A stretch of 64,000 nt of DNA from Syngnathus acus (GCF_901709675.1 NC_051106.1:5776001-5840000), one strand, 5' to 3'; counted from the stretch's first letter, positions 52,259 through 64,000 are shown. The notes: generated from the letters alone by a model not told the origin. Program-made: numbers and translations.

Positions 52259-55200
52259 ATGGACGATTTTAGAACGCAAAGTGCTTTTCTTCACGTCGCC
52301 ATTCTATTAAGTAAGTGGCAAGTTTAATCAGTCGATTGTCTCTTAAATCTGAAACTTTTCTCTTGATGTTATTTCGTACTATTTTGGCAATTTTAATATG
52401 AAAACTCTTATTCTGATGTGTACTTTTAAACATCCATCTATTCATGTTCACATTTAATAAAAAATAGCACTGACCTAGATTAACCACGGGGCGAACTTGT
52501 GAAGACTTTAATTGACATGAATTGATATGTAAGTGGCGAAACTTGTGGAAAAAAGTTGAGAATTGTTGACTGAAAAGGGAAAAATCTGTTATTTTAGCTT
52601 ACTAATGCTTTATATATACAGTACAATATTTGCTCTGCATTAAATCCATAAAAAAAATTCTATCGTTATGTACAGTATTCTCACTGCTATCCACATCCGA
52701 GTGGGGTGTTGTTCCACGCACGCTTTCTAATTAGCATTGTTGATTTAAAGTGGTTTTTGAAGTGCATTGCACAAAGGTCGCTCGATTTTGAATGGCTGCG
52801 GAGCTCGATTTTTCTTTGCCAGTTCTTTATCCAGGCCACTTGTTTCTGAGCTTCACCCTCTGTTGTGATACTGGAAACTGCTTATAGGCAACTGTAATTC
52901 ACAAGGACCCCCAACCGCACACCTATTTATGTCCCCCTGCAGCGTATGCAGAAGCCCCTCTCAGTAAGTGCATCCTGCCAAATGGGGAGAGAAGACTGTT
53001 TCTATAATTGCTTTAGGCAATCAGTGCCCCTGTATTGATATGTGCCAAAACTCTCCCTTCCATGCCATCTTGCGTGCAACTTATAGTTTAGCTTTACATA
53101 TATTATGCAGGTTTTTCCTGACTATGTAAATACACAACAGTTGTCGAATATAATTTCACTGTGTTTTTGTTTGTGCCTGTTTGTATCGAAGTGGTGATTC
53201 ATCGCTGCTTTTGGCTTTCTCTTTGGTGGTCTGATCAAATTGCATCATTCAACATGTTAGAACATGGTCAAAATGAATTAGTTCCTTTAATGGACGAGGT
53301 TTTACGGTAACTTTCAGTGGAATTTTCAAAGGCATCCCTCCCGCTGCTGCGTTCAATGTTAAATACAATCATCAAACATTTCCACACAACATTAACATAC
53401 AATAAATGTTAAATTCAGGCACCCCAGCATTAGGCAATCACAATGGTCACAAATCAGTTTTTTTTTTCCTCCTCTTGAGAAATATAAAACATACTAATAT
53501 TTGGACAAGCCACAAGACGTCCAAGTGTGCCATCTGTTCTCTATTAACCATAAAACCACATGAGCAATGTCTGTTTTGTTCATCTTGGAGTAAAGCTTAG
53601 AGTTGCCTCATAATTCCTTTCCTTTTATATTGCGCTTGAAAGCAGCAGCAGGTGTATCAAAATTAAAAATAAGCAAATAAAAAATGTTCTAACAGTATAT
53701 ATTTGTTGATCGTTATGCCCATCCTGAACATAACAATCTAAATAATTTAGCGTACTTGCATTTTATAACCAAGGCTAGCTTAGGCAAAAAGGAGTGCAAT
53801 ACTTGCTAGAAACCACAAGAGGGCAGTGTAACTTGTCTCAACATATTTGCTTGCCAAAGAAGTTGAGTTTTGATGCTATGAGCTAGCCACTCACTGTAGA
53901 CGCAACACCATTCACTCATAAACTATTCCGTTTTTGTCTCAATGGAACTATAAAAGTAAATAGAACTGTCCCCTTCAAAACAGATTGTGTTTGGCCATCA
54001 TTATTTTTTTATAATATACTTTTAAATATTTAATATTATTTTTCAATGAGAGAATACGATTATTCTGAACTCTCGTTACCACGCAGTAAAAAAACCCACA
54101 ACTTAATTCTTTTGGAACTAAAACAATCATTCATTCTGGACAAAGTGATTTACGACAACATTAGGTTTTACTTTTATCTTTTGAGTTGTAGGCAACAACC
54201 GTTTGTTCTGTAAACTTCTTATGAAATGTAGGAAAGCCAATTTTCACAACAGGAAAATATTTGGTTGAAATGTTGTAAATTTTTTTGCCGTGTAATTTCG
54301 AGTTCACCCAAAATATTTATTTTGAGCTGCATACGCAGAACGCTGTCCATCACACGGATGTTGCTCAGCTAACCATAGACATAAATTTGGGCTTCTTTAG
54401 ACTGCAGCCAAGTTCAGGCAATGACTCCAACTCAAAACACAATGAATCAACATCAAATTCCACACAATCAGCCAAATTTTCAGCGAATGTTTAACAAAAT
54501 TGGTAACGCTACGGGCATCTGTCTCAAATTTTCTGAGGTTCAAGGGAAAACACAAACTCTGCAGGAAAGTTGAGATTTGAACCTCAAACTTCAACTCCTA
54601 ACCACTATGCCGTCCTACTGTGCAAGGATTGCTTTAATATGCCCATATCCTGTGTTGGTCAATACAATAGGAAGACCACAAGCTTGTTTAAAAAAAATCA
54701 GCTGTTGGCATGACGAGCAGTTATCCAGCCCTGTGTTTCATTAAAGAAACCTCGAAAAGTAATTCAAATGCTTTCCACATTTCTGTCCTCAGTAAGAAAA
54801 ATAATAATCAGTGTTTTATCCAAAGTTGAGTTGATTATTTGGATGAAGCAGTTGTTGTTGAAGATTGTTGTCATTCTTTATCTTTTTTTTTTGTGTGTGT
54901 GTTGAAATAACCTGTTAACCCATTTCTTGGTTGCTTTCACTCATACTCAAGGTAGTTTTTATTGCTCATTTGTAATGTGATAACCAAATGTGTTAATTTC
55001 CAAGGAGAGCATGCGTCACTACTTTCGCTGCAACATGCGTCATGAACGAGCTGCCTCGCCCAGTTAGCGTATGTCTGGCTCGCTCTCACGCTGTATGGCT
55101 GTGGGACTCCGATAGCAGCAAGCAGAAGCAGCATAAGTGCACAAGCGAAGTGGCTGGATGAGAGCCAACTTGATGTTGCAGATGAAAGTGGCGCTTTCCC

Positions 55201-58200
55201 AGGCATCACTTGGCCGCCTCCTTCACGGACACGTGAGCGAGCCGGCGCTCCCCGTGTGAGTCGTGCACTTGAAGGACCTTTTCTTTCTTCTGGTTATTAG
55301 CAACAAAGTAGTTGAACGTTGACTTGGTGTGGATTTCAATCAAGGCTGCCGATCCATGTTGTGACATCATTTCAGCCATTAGAGCAACAAGGGTCATGGA
55401 ATAAATCTAAAATGTTTCAAATTAAGTAATTTCCATTTCTTTGGAGTTGTCTTAGCAACTCCTTAATGAAAACAGACTGTTTCCAAGCACACAAGATGAT
55501 AACAGAGTAGCCAATGTCAAGGCCTCTACGGTCGCATGATGTATCACAAGATTTGAGTTCCCGTCAGTTCATCGCTGCATAACGTTACGGCGAAAATCGT
55601 CGAGGTGGAGACTTTTCATTTTGTTGCTTGAATTGGAAATAGACATGCCGTGGACATCGGTTGGTCATGATGATGTTCTGATCTAACTTTGGAGCCAGAC
55701 TTAATCCAAGTGTCCAATTCTGATTTGATGCAGTTCATATTATTCAAAATGCAAAAGCCATCACGTTAATGTAAAGAGGCCATGTCACCATCCTTCTGAG
55801 CTTTCACTTTCATCAAGATGCTAGCTTGCAGTACTTGAGTCACCTTGGATTAAATGTTTCCTGTATTAGTTTATCTTGTGCTGCCATTTCTTATCATAGT
55901 TAATTGTCGTAGACATGACATCGCAAACACGCAAGTCAGAAATGGAGTCATGGGACTTCATTAGTTTGCGGAAGCCTGATTGACTGCACGTGAATATTTG
56001 CGAGATGTGTTTTAAAAGGTGGAGCGGTAAAGCAGACAAGAATGTTCATACTTGCAGCCGACGATTCATCAAAAACTGCCTAACTTGAGCTGAACCAACT
56101 TGAAATTTGTTTTGATGACATGGCTGTGAACTCTCATGATTCTCTTTGCACTGAAGTCTCCTAAGGCCCAAACAATCGACACATACTTAGTGTTTCATAT
56201 ATTGTGTTGTCTTGGATTGCAGGAATCCCCGGTAGAACAGGAGCAGCAACTCTTGAAGCGAAACACTCACAGCATTTGAGAGCAGAGACAAGAGCTTGAT
56301 TTGATGATGATTTGTGGTCTACAGCCTAATTAGTTATATTTTACTCATTAAAATTTAGCAGGGTCATTAACAACATTTCTCTACAGTGTGCCGAATTTTG
56401 AAGATTTTTGGACTTTAATCAATACATAAAAAAAATGTAAGGCTCATTAGTTCCCTCTTGAATCAAAATTCTTTGTTTAATTCAAACCTTGTCGCAGGGA
56501 AGCTGTTTTATCTTCAGAGGAGATGTCCAATCATTTGTGGGCTCGGTTTTTGCTTTGTTGGAACTTTCCATTGGAAGAAAGCCCGAAGATGTTCATTTAT
56601 ACAAATACCACTGGCCGGTTTCCTCTTTTAAGAAGAGCCAGCCAAATTTGGAAGTGACTGATTTAGTGATTTCTCTCTCAACTCTTCCAAAATAGACTTG
56701 GCAGCTGAACTTTTATAAAGCGATGTTATCAGCTGCTGTTTTAGACTGAACAATGCCCTCAAGATACACACGGAACCCCCAACTGCAACCTATAAACTTA
56801 GCCAGCAAATGGCCCCCGAGCTATTCCGTCCTCTTGAGAAGACGTTTCTGTCTGCGGGAGTGCCAACATTTGCTACGTCACCGACTTGATTTACTATAAG
56901 AGGACAGAGCATGGCGTTCAGTATCCCAGGGCCATTCTAACTTATGTGACTGATGAAGTCAGAGAATGTCATTTAGCAGCATCATTGAGTTAGCGAAGCT
57001 CCATCACTGAGAAGGCAATAAAAATGAAGACGAATGCTCTTGCGTTACTGTATATTTGTTTGCTCTACCGCAGTCATAAGATTAGCCGTTAGCATGGCTC
57101 GAGTATCTTTAGTATCTAGGAAATGCACAGTTAGTCTATTTTTTTTCCACCTTACTTTGTCAATTAACCTGTAAGCAGTCCATTTGTGCCGGCAACCTAC
57201 TTGCAGTTTGCAGCAAAGTTGTCAGATGAAGTTTCAATTTAGCATGGCTCAGTTTAGCGGCTATGGGATTTGACCTGTCAGGATTGTTTCGGATCGGGGG
57301 ATATGTTAAGCAGGTGGAGAGAAAGTGACAGCGTTTGGTTTCGCTTCGGTATAATGAGATTGACGATGCTGTGTCTTTTTAGTTTTGCTACGTTGAGGGT
57401 GTTATGTTAAGGACAAGTATTTTGGTTTCGTAACAGCCCTCTTGGTCATCGTGTGTTGTTGTTTATTGTTATGCGTCACACTGATTGTTATCTTCAAGAT
57501 TTTGTGATAAATCTTAGATGTCTCGCGGATAAAACACTTCTCAGAACTTGATCCTCTGCGGTCTACAATAGAAATGTGCAATTTACTGGTGGTCTGGAGC
57601 AACAGCATATTTTCACTCTGAACCAAACCCTTGAATGAAATCGAATGAGAAGCATGCAACCACGTTTACTCCCGCCGGGTAGTTTTGGGCTAACCACCTT
57701 TCCGCAGCCTTCATCCTAAAACAGCAAGTTGAATGACAGAAGGAAGGGTAAAATTGTAGTTCTGTTTCGTAAGCAGTCTGATTACTTTCTTCAATTTGTC
57801 CAATTCCACATTCAGTGAACTGAAAAAGTAGATCCGCGGGTGGTAGTGAAAGAAGTTTGAGATTTTAGGGGGATTCCAAACACCATTTAATGTTAATAAT
57901 ACCCCATTCGTGTTTTATGACATGTATTTATATTTAATGAATGCTAGCCTCTCTCTTTACTTTTTAAACAATTGTGCTTTCTGCATTCAGCAGGCGTCGT
58001 AGCTATTTTCTTTCCCAAGTATTTAATAGCTTAACCCCCTTGTTAGCGTTCTGGCTGCTTTTATTAAATAATTTCATTAGTCACGCTTGGCCTTTTAGCC
58101 CTTACCCCAGGGGCGCCTTTGCACAGTAACACGGCTTATGTTGCAATGAATTACAGCAATACCATCGTCGTCTTCATTGTTTGCTGGTCACGCTCTTTAA

Positions 58201-61200
58201 ATGTTCACTGTATCACATGCAGCGTCAAGTCCTCCATCAACTCACCACCCCTCAAGCAACAACACAATTCTTAACAATCATTTGAGCTTATAGCTCTACC
58301 AAGCTACAAACTGAATATGAAACAGTCAAAATTGCCTCCGTGTTGCCTCATGCTTCTGATCAACTCGTAGCAGTGTCCAAAAAGTGTCATCAGCACATTG
58401 AAGAGAATTTTAATCGCGTGCTATGTGTTCATGTATGTTTATTGTTTTTTTATGTCCAGTTTGGATTACGAGTACTGACTTCTTTGTTTTCCCTCTCTTT
58501 CTTCTTAGTGTGCAGTCACTGCCACGCACTTCTGGACACTTTTCCAGACGACATGTCATATCTGATGCTTCCTCGTCATGCTGACACACAAGATGTCAAT
58601 CAATGTAAGGGTCCAATTACTTTGACTGTTCTCCAGTACAAGATATACCGTATTTTCCGGACTATAAGGCACACCTAAAAACCTAAAATTTTCGCAAAAG
58701 CCGACAGTGCGCCTTATAGTCCGGTGCGCCTTATATATGGACCAAATTCCTAAATTTAAACTGGCCCGAAGCATTGTGTCATGAAATCAGTCATAAGTGG
58801 CCCGCTGAAGACTATGAATCATGAATCGAAAAGACTATGGATCATTATTTTGTGATTATAAAGTAATTTGTTGCGTCTGAAGGTGAAATAAAAAGATAAA
58901 TGGAGAATGATTTGATTTGGATTAAAAATCTGACATGATGCATTAATGGTGCGCCTTATAGTCCGGTGCGCCTTATATAAGGGCAAAGTTTTAAAATGGG
59001 CCATTCATTGAAGGTGCGCCTTATAGTCCGGAAAATACGGTAATAAAAGAAGCTAGGCTAACTGTTAGCATCATGTTAATGCGGTTAGCTGACTTTTATG
59101 TTAGAAAAATTCTACCCAGTCTTCATTTAAGAAGACTGTATTAGAATCTCGTAGTTTTTTTTTAATGTCAATTAGACGGTACTTGATGGCGACACTTTCT
59201 ATTGTGTCAGTGAATAATCAGTGAATCTACTTTTTAATGAAAACGGCTAAATACAGTATCCCATTCAAAGAGACTTTTGTAGCAGAAGGCAATAAAGCAG
59301 TTTCATAAAGATGAAGAAACCTGACTCTTTTTCTATCCTTTGTGAGCAAAGCTACGACTGTAATTAAATCATGACGACCAATTTTTTAAAAGAAAGATAA
59401 CACTAATAATGGACCTTACGCTCGGATTATCCCCTCAGGGAATCCGTTTGGCAAATTAGCTGAAGTGGCAGTTTCCTCTCCAGTCATCACATGACTAGCT
59501 TGTTTTTCAATGTGCTGTACGGCTCTGATGGGGACACACACACACAATCAATCAACATGAACAGAGTGATGGTCTGTCTTTTAGATTTTCTGATTTTATC
59601 GAAAGGAATTTTAAAAGCATGACCCAAGGGCCGTTGTGATTGCTTAGGTGGTGATTTGTAACTTTCCGTATGTTTCCTGCAAAGACTTTCTCCCAGATTT
59701 TCTGGCAAATTACATGTCGAGGCAATTATTGTGACATGCGGTGAAGCTGTACAGGCTTGTTAAAATGATGCAGGATTTGCGTGTAATGAAAGACGGCAGG
59801 CTTTCTGTGGATTTTGGCTTGAAGTGGACCATTGCCACTAATCACTGTCATTTAATTATCAGTTTTGTTCTGGTGTTGAATTACGCTCCCACATATTTGA
59901 ATCGTACAGAACGTGATTCTTATCTTGCAGTTTCTTCCTGTGACTTTGAGTCAACGTGTCTCTGGACTTCATCAAAACACAGCCAGCAAAGTGACTGGTC
60001 CATAGTATCTGCACGACAAACCGAGCGAGAAGGTCTGACGCCTGAGGCGGACCACTCGGAGGGGAGCTCTGATGGTGAGAATCTCAAACTTAACGATATG
60101 CGATATGAAATATTCATAAGGGGAAGAGTTGGCGGTTTATCAAAGCTCTGTGTCTTTGATATCAAAGTCTGCTCTTTCTCTCAAACCCTTGCACTGACAT
60201 TATGAAACGACTGCTTTTTTCTTTAAGGTCACTTTCTTCTCCTGAGCCCCTCCTCTGGTGCCGAGGCCTCAAAGAGATGCGAGTATTATTTAACCAGCCC
60301 AGTCATGCCAAAAGTGAGCGCCAATGTGTTCTACGTCTGGCCCACTATGAGACGACACCATCGGCAGGGAATCTAACGGTCCTGATCAAGTCACTTGACT
60401 CCACTTTGTTCGGTGACACCGCCGTGTTCAAACGTGAGAGGAGAGAGGACCCCAGGTATCTATATATTTTTATAGAAATAAATTAAATTAAATTAATACA
60501 TAAATACATAAATACATAAATAAATAGAATAGAATAGAATAGAATATTTCCAATGACAGTAACGGTAGATTTTGTAAGTGCTTATTATGTTGTGGCTGGT
60601 CAGTGAAGTTCATTATCTCCAACTTGCCCATTTAATTAGTGCGTGAATGAATCAGTGTGTTGCGATTTGACGTGCACCTAGAGAATACAAGTTTGGATCT
60701 AATGCAGTAGAAGGCCATGCAGTCTTTCAGACCAAACAAGACCAGAGAGAGTAATGCCTTTTCCTTTTGTGGTCCTCAAGTTTATGAGGAGCGATGTTCC
60801 CAGAGGCTGTGTGGAATAGAATGCCGCATGGGGAAAAAGCCAAGAGTGTTGTTTGGGAAATAAGAACAGGTATTTGCTATTGATTTAATGCCATGGTGCA
60901 GCCCTCTGTAGCGCAGATAAAAGCATTCCTTTCTTCTGATGTGGATTCTGGAAATGAATTTATATAATCTCTTTGGACAGAAGAAGGATGGATGGGCATA
61001 TGCGATAAGTTTGTACTATGGCGGAATTGGTGTGTGCAAAAATGGATTCAACGATGGACACAAAAACAACCTCGGCAGCTCGAGTGAATTATTGTCAAAA
61101 AATGTATCAGTAGTTGCTTCAGTGTTTCATGTTATTAGCGTATATCAATATTAGCACAGTTTAAAAATAAAATAAAATAAAATAAAATAACAAAAGAGCT

Positions 61201-63822
61201 ACCTTCACTACATTTTGCAGAACGGAGTGGGAGGCGGTGGAGACTGGGATAGGCTCAGTGGACGAGCCCTTTCAGGTGATTCTGAGCTACACTGGATGTT
61301 TGCAGGGAGGCTCCATCGTGGCGCTCGATTCACTGCACTTCATTGACTGTCAATCAGGTGAGTTCATAAGAGACAAATCAGACAACACAACAGAATTTTT
61401 TTGCATTCTAACTCGTGTGCACGATTTTCTGTTTTGTGTCGTGGTTAAGACGAAGAGGATGAGGTCATCCCGCCGGATGTGGACTGCGGCGATCATTACT
61501 ACTGCGAACAATCTGAATATTGCATCGAGCAAAATTATGTGTGCGATTTCCATACGGACTGCCCTTTAGGAGAGGATGAGGGCCTCATCTGCGGTAAGGT
61601 TTTATTTAGCACTAATGCATCTTTATGACCTGTTAATGATGTTATTTTTCAAATATTGCTCACTTAAAAAAAATTGCTATACTATAATCTAATAACCTGT
61701 TTTATGTATAATTACAAAAAACAGGTTATTAGATTATAGTTATTTAGAAAGGTTTCTAATGCTGACCAGGCCCTGACTAGGTCCACCTAAAATTATTTCA
61801 GGTGTTAGTCTATGTTTGGAAAATCAAGGCTAAATATTTTAGAGTGAAACCGGTCGTTTATGCCGCTCGAGCTTTGTGCCGTCTTTTACATTTCACGCAA
61901 GAGCCAAAATCCCGAGCTCTGTAATTAACCCATTCAAATGAAAAACAATTAGGATTCAATTGAATTGGACTGTTTACCCCTCAAGATAACAATGTAACGA
62001 ATGAGTAAAAATAGATTCGAGTGGCTGCTATTGGATTTTTATAAGGCTGTATACTTAGTGGGAATGAAAGAAAACATTTAAGATGTGGTTGAAGTGTTCA
62101 CTTTCAACATTACACGGAAATAAGACAATTAGGAATCACGCTATTTATACACAGAACTGAGCGGGTAACTAACCACAATTTGTCATCCTCGGAACTAGTC
62201 AGTGAAAGCCTACAAACCATGGGGACCCCTTGAGCTGCAGTCCAATGTCATCACATACAGTCACAACTTGATTGTTTTAATTCCATTGTGGTGAAGCAGG
62301 AACAGAGTCATAAAAACAGATGACGACAGTCACATTAGACTTATCAATAACAGCATGCCCTCAGCGTCGCATGTGTCTTAACTCTAAATTTACAACACGC
62401 GCATTGCCTTCCACTGGGAAATTAGGATTCCGAGGAAAGAAGAAGGGGGTCTTGGTAGCAGCTGCGGTCTGGTGTTTCAATGAGCTCTAATGACAATCTG
62501 CTGTCTTGTACAGGTTCGATGCCATTTGGATCGTACTGCTCATTTGAGCAGGATGCTTGTGGTTGGTCCGTGTCCAAGCAGCAATCGGCTTGGAGCAGGG
62601 TGGCCGGAGGAGAGTTGCTGCAGGAAAAAGACATGCGGGGCCTCACCCTGAGCACTACACCTGGTAAGCAAAATGAAACCAGGTCGGTGATGTTTGCAAA
62701 TGGGTTTGAGCGATGCAGAAAAGAAGATCTGAACCAGGAGGTAGGCTTAGGGCAAAATGCAAAACAGGGCAGGATAAGTATAGAGTACACCACACACTCA
62801 AAAATGGCTTGATGCAAAGAATTTGATGATGAGTCTTGCCGGTTCAGTAGAGTCAAGACCAGCTTAAGAATTGCCAAATGCTAATTTGTTAGATAGCATG
62901 CAACCGCTGGCCTGCTCCAACATGCCCGTGTCCAAAGCTGCAATTACACACTACACGCGTACTCAGGGGAAGTGAGGGTAGAGACAGAAGGCTCAAAGCC
63001 TGCCACAACTGCTGAGCAGAGTCATTGGAGACCGTTGGCTCAGCATGGGTGATTTACGAGCAGGTTTCTGACTATGGAGCGTGTTTGATATTTTTTGTTG
63101 TTAGGACGATTCCACTGTACTACTTTCAAAAAGTCTATCATGAACATCATTAGAGTGGAATGGATCATATGAGTAAGATACATGGACAGTTGCGCTTGAA
63201 TGTATCCGTTGCAGCCTTTAGCAATGTAGCGCTTCATGTAGCTAACTTGGTTCATGGTCAATGTGCCATTCACAATCACTGTGTGATTGACTGGCAGTCA
63301 GTCCAGGCTGCGTTCTGCCATTCAGCAGAAGACAGGCTTGGCTCCAATCCCTCTGAAAGCCTCCTTAGAATAAGCAGTATAGAAAATCGATGGGTGGATA
63401 AACTAGTCTCCCCCACCTTATCCATGGGTGAAGAGATTGTGTGTCTGAGTGACCCTTGTAGCTAAGTTGTTTATTTTCTACCCCCAGGACACTTCTTGTT
63501 TCGGAGATCAGGGAGAAAACATAACCTGCACGAGGCATCTGTCCAGAGCCATTTTTTCCCTCCACCTGTCTCCAACAGAACTTGCCAGGTACGTTATTCA
63601 GACTGCACTGCTCGTCAGTCACCATAAATGTCTTTTTTTGAAATGACATTTGTTTGTGCAGATGCGTTTTTCTTTGTACCTGTTTGGCTCCTTCAATGGC
63701 TCCTTGTCGGTGGCTATAGAGGAGAATGGGACCTCCACAGCGCCACTGATCTGGGAGGGACATGGTCAGGGGAACGATGACTGGGAGGATGTTGTCCTGC
63801 AGCTGACAGACATTCATCATGG
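52259..63822 (+). CDS. ltk: Leukocyte/anaplastic lymphoma-type receptor tyrosine kinase, 5' part
   Basis: ALK/LTK family receptor of ALKAL ligands; in zebrafish ltk (shady) specifies iridophores. Visible exons: 52259-52310, 59931-60074, 60228-60455, 61221-61357, 61450-61593, 62514-62663, 63488-63588, 63662-63822; the gene continues past the window. Residues 1-17 ([17 protein letters not shown]) could be a signal peptide; this exon joins the next in phase 1. MAM1 is at about 19-188 ([35 protein letters not shown]). LDL-receptor class A is at about 200-236 ([20 protein letters not shown]). MAM2 begins at about 239 ([31 protein letters not shown]). I prefer ltk over alk because rpap1 is adjacent, as in human 15q15, and because the large N-terminal exon of ALK is absent. 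Exon 60228-60455 is one base short for its reading phase (separate entry). Missing upstream exons in the 7.6 kb first intron cannot be excluded. Confidence 0.82.
54541..54623 (-). repeat. SINE-like head fragment
   Basis: On the minus strand the order is 'gcacagtaggacggcatagt', 'ggttaggagttgaag', 'gaggttcaaatctcaact', then a 'gcagagtttgtgttt' block. This matches the tRNA-like head of a widespread fish SINE/LINE unit, including a degenerate B box (GGTTCAAATCT). It is not a functional tRNA. Confidence 0.55.
58646..59042. mobile_element. MITE with ~31 bp terminal inverted repeats, TA-flanked
   Basis: The left end starts TA CCGTATTTTCCGGACTATA and continues AGGCACACCT. The right end, read in reverse complement, is TA CCGTATTTTCCGGACTATA then AGGCGCACCT, one mismatch in about 31. 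TA at both ends fits a Tc1/mariner-type target duplication. Two internal copies of 'gtgcgccttatagtccg' followed by 'gtgcgccttatata' at about 58707-58738 and 58949-58979 repeat the terminal motif. About 397 bp with no transposase, so non-autonomous. It lies in ltk intron 1. Confidence 0.85.
60310..60313 (+). other. ltk: Frame break in ltk exon 3 (A4 run, one base short)
   Basis: Entering phase 1, the exon reads a clear MAM sequence (HFLLLSPSS...YLTSPVMPK) up to this A4 run. MAM similarity then resumes in the next frame ([13 protein letters not shown]...). The exon is 228 bases, whereas its flanking splice phases (1 in, 2 out) need a length of 3n+1. Read without correction it stops at TAA 60374-60376. 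One extra A in the run would restore agreement. Homopolymer indel in the assembly is the simplest cause. Confidence 0.8.
60475..60546 (+). repeat. AT-rich compound microsatellite in ltk intron 3
   Basis: Starts 20 bases after the donor at 60456 and consists of TTAAA units, ATACATAA units and finally five copies of AGAAT. Purely intronic. Confidence 0.9.
61163..61190 (+). repeat. (AAAAT)n microsatellite before ltk exon 4
   Basis: About five AAAAT units ending 30 bases upstream of exon 61221-61357. The acceptor TTTTGCAG is intact. Confidence 0.9.
61681..61740. repeat. Perfect 23 bp inverted repeat with 14 bp loop
   Basis: Arms 61681-61703 and 61718-61740 are exact reverse complements (arm begins actataatctaataacctg). 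The loop 61704-61717 is atgtataattacaa. It lies 88 bases after the donor of ltk exon 5. It may be a small palindromic transposon remnant or a hairpin in the pre-mRNA. Confidence 0.95.
61757..62513 (+). other. ltk: Remaining ltk intron 5 sequence
   Basis: AT-rich intron between exon 61450-61593 and exon 62514-62663. Apart from the inverted repeat just upstream I see no repeats, no exon-like frames and no RNA gene here. The acceptor is TTGTACAG. Confidence 0.6.
63280..63400 (+). repeat. LINE-like 3' tail fragment in ltk intron 6
   Basis: Contains, in order, 'gtgattgactggcagtcagt', 'ccaggctgcgttctgcc', 'gcttggctccaatccc' and 'agaataagcagtatagaaaa' followed by 'tcgatgggtgga'. This is the complete layout of the common fish LINE/SINE 3' region, which normally ends in a GGATGGA tail. 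It is one of the better preserved copies in the window. Confidence 0.7.
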
Positions 63823-64000
63823 GTACAGTATATTCATACACAAGGAACTTTATTGGTCATATTGTGCATTTAAGTCAGTGTAGATGGAAAAAAAATGCTG
63901 GAAATATCGAATTTTTGGTCTGCTCACAAATCCTAAGTTGTGCATAACGGATGGATGCGCATGATGTCCTGGAGGCCATAGCACAGAGTGAACTCTATCA

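Larger units (their letters stand above)
52311..59930 (+). other. ltk: ltk intron 1, 7.6 kb
   Basis: Donor GTAAGT and acceptor TCTTGCAG are both strong. Inside are the SINE-like fragment at 54541-54623, the MITE at 58646-59042 and long AT-rich non-repetitive stretches. No MAM, LDLa or kinase-like exon was seen in it. Candidate regulatory islands cannot be told apart from neutral DNA by eye. Confidence 0.6.

Noticed and set aside
58646-59042. CRISPR-like array from repeated GTGCGCCTTATAGTCCG motifs
   Set aside because: Few copies, no regular spacers, inverted ends with TA flanks; it is a eukaryotic MITE.
52259-63822. Calling the receptor alk instead of ltk
   Set aside because: The domain order fits ALK, but adjacency to rpap1 and the tiny first exon point to ltk; the kinase domain is outside the window, so some doubt remains.

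Overview
The window is ordinary vertebrate nuclear DNA, almost certainly from a ray-finned (teleost) fish. It carries seven multi-exon protein genes with GT-AG introns, mostly short. Their products match known vertebrate proteins, and the spacers hold teleost-type repeats: LINE/SINE tail fragments, a TA-flanked MITE, and TTTAT, CCAT, CA and TA microsatellites. I cannot name the species. I see no prokaryotic features, CRISPR arrays, viral genes or tRNA/rRNA genes.

Layout. 1-7.25 kb: non-coding, upstream of grhl1. 7.56-16.3 kb (+): grhl1, 16 coding exons, 615 aa. 16.3-21.6 kb: 3'UTR and spacer, with a perfect 2 x 95 bp tandem duplication. 21.6-24.3 kb (+): klf11, 4 exons, 491 aa. 24.3-26.4 kb: spacer with an RFX X-box and a split leader for dnaaf2. 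26.4-29.5 kb (+): dnaaf2 (kintoun), 2 coding exons, 770 aa. 29.9-32.1 kb (-): lrr1, 5 exons, 421 aa, convergent with dnaaf2. 32.85-36.35 kb (-): a tmem151 family gene, 2 exons, 560 aa. 37.0-46.4 kb (+): rpap1, 26 coding exons, 1416 aa. 46.4-52.3 kb: spacer. 52.3 kb to the right edge (+): the 5' part of an ALK/LTK family receptor tyrosine kinase with MAM-LDLa-MAM ectodomain, called ltk because it neighbours rpap1. Its 3' half, including transmembrane and kinase domains, lies beyond the window.

The genes do not form a functional pathway; they are a syntenic block. grhl1-klf11, dnaaf2-lrr1 and rpap1-ltk are each neighbour pairs in human too, but on different human chromosomes (2p25, 14q21 and 15q15), so the fish segment joins three conserved micro-blocks. 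Functions cover epithelial transcription control (grhl1), GC-box repression (klf11), dynein-arm preassembly (dnaaf2), a CUL2 ubiquitin-ligase receptor (lrr1), an unknown membrane protein (tmem151), RNA polymerase II function (rpap1) and a pigment/neural receptor kinase (ltk).

Exon boundaries were chosen by hand from splice motifs and reading phase. Every gene closes in phase except ltk, whose third coding exon is one base short. That is either a homopolymer indel in the assembly or a real frameshift, and it is the most checkable anomaly here. I found no evidence of an undescribed biological system.
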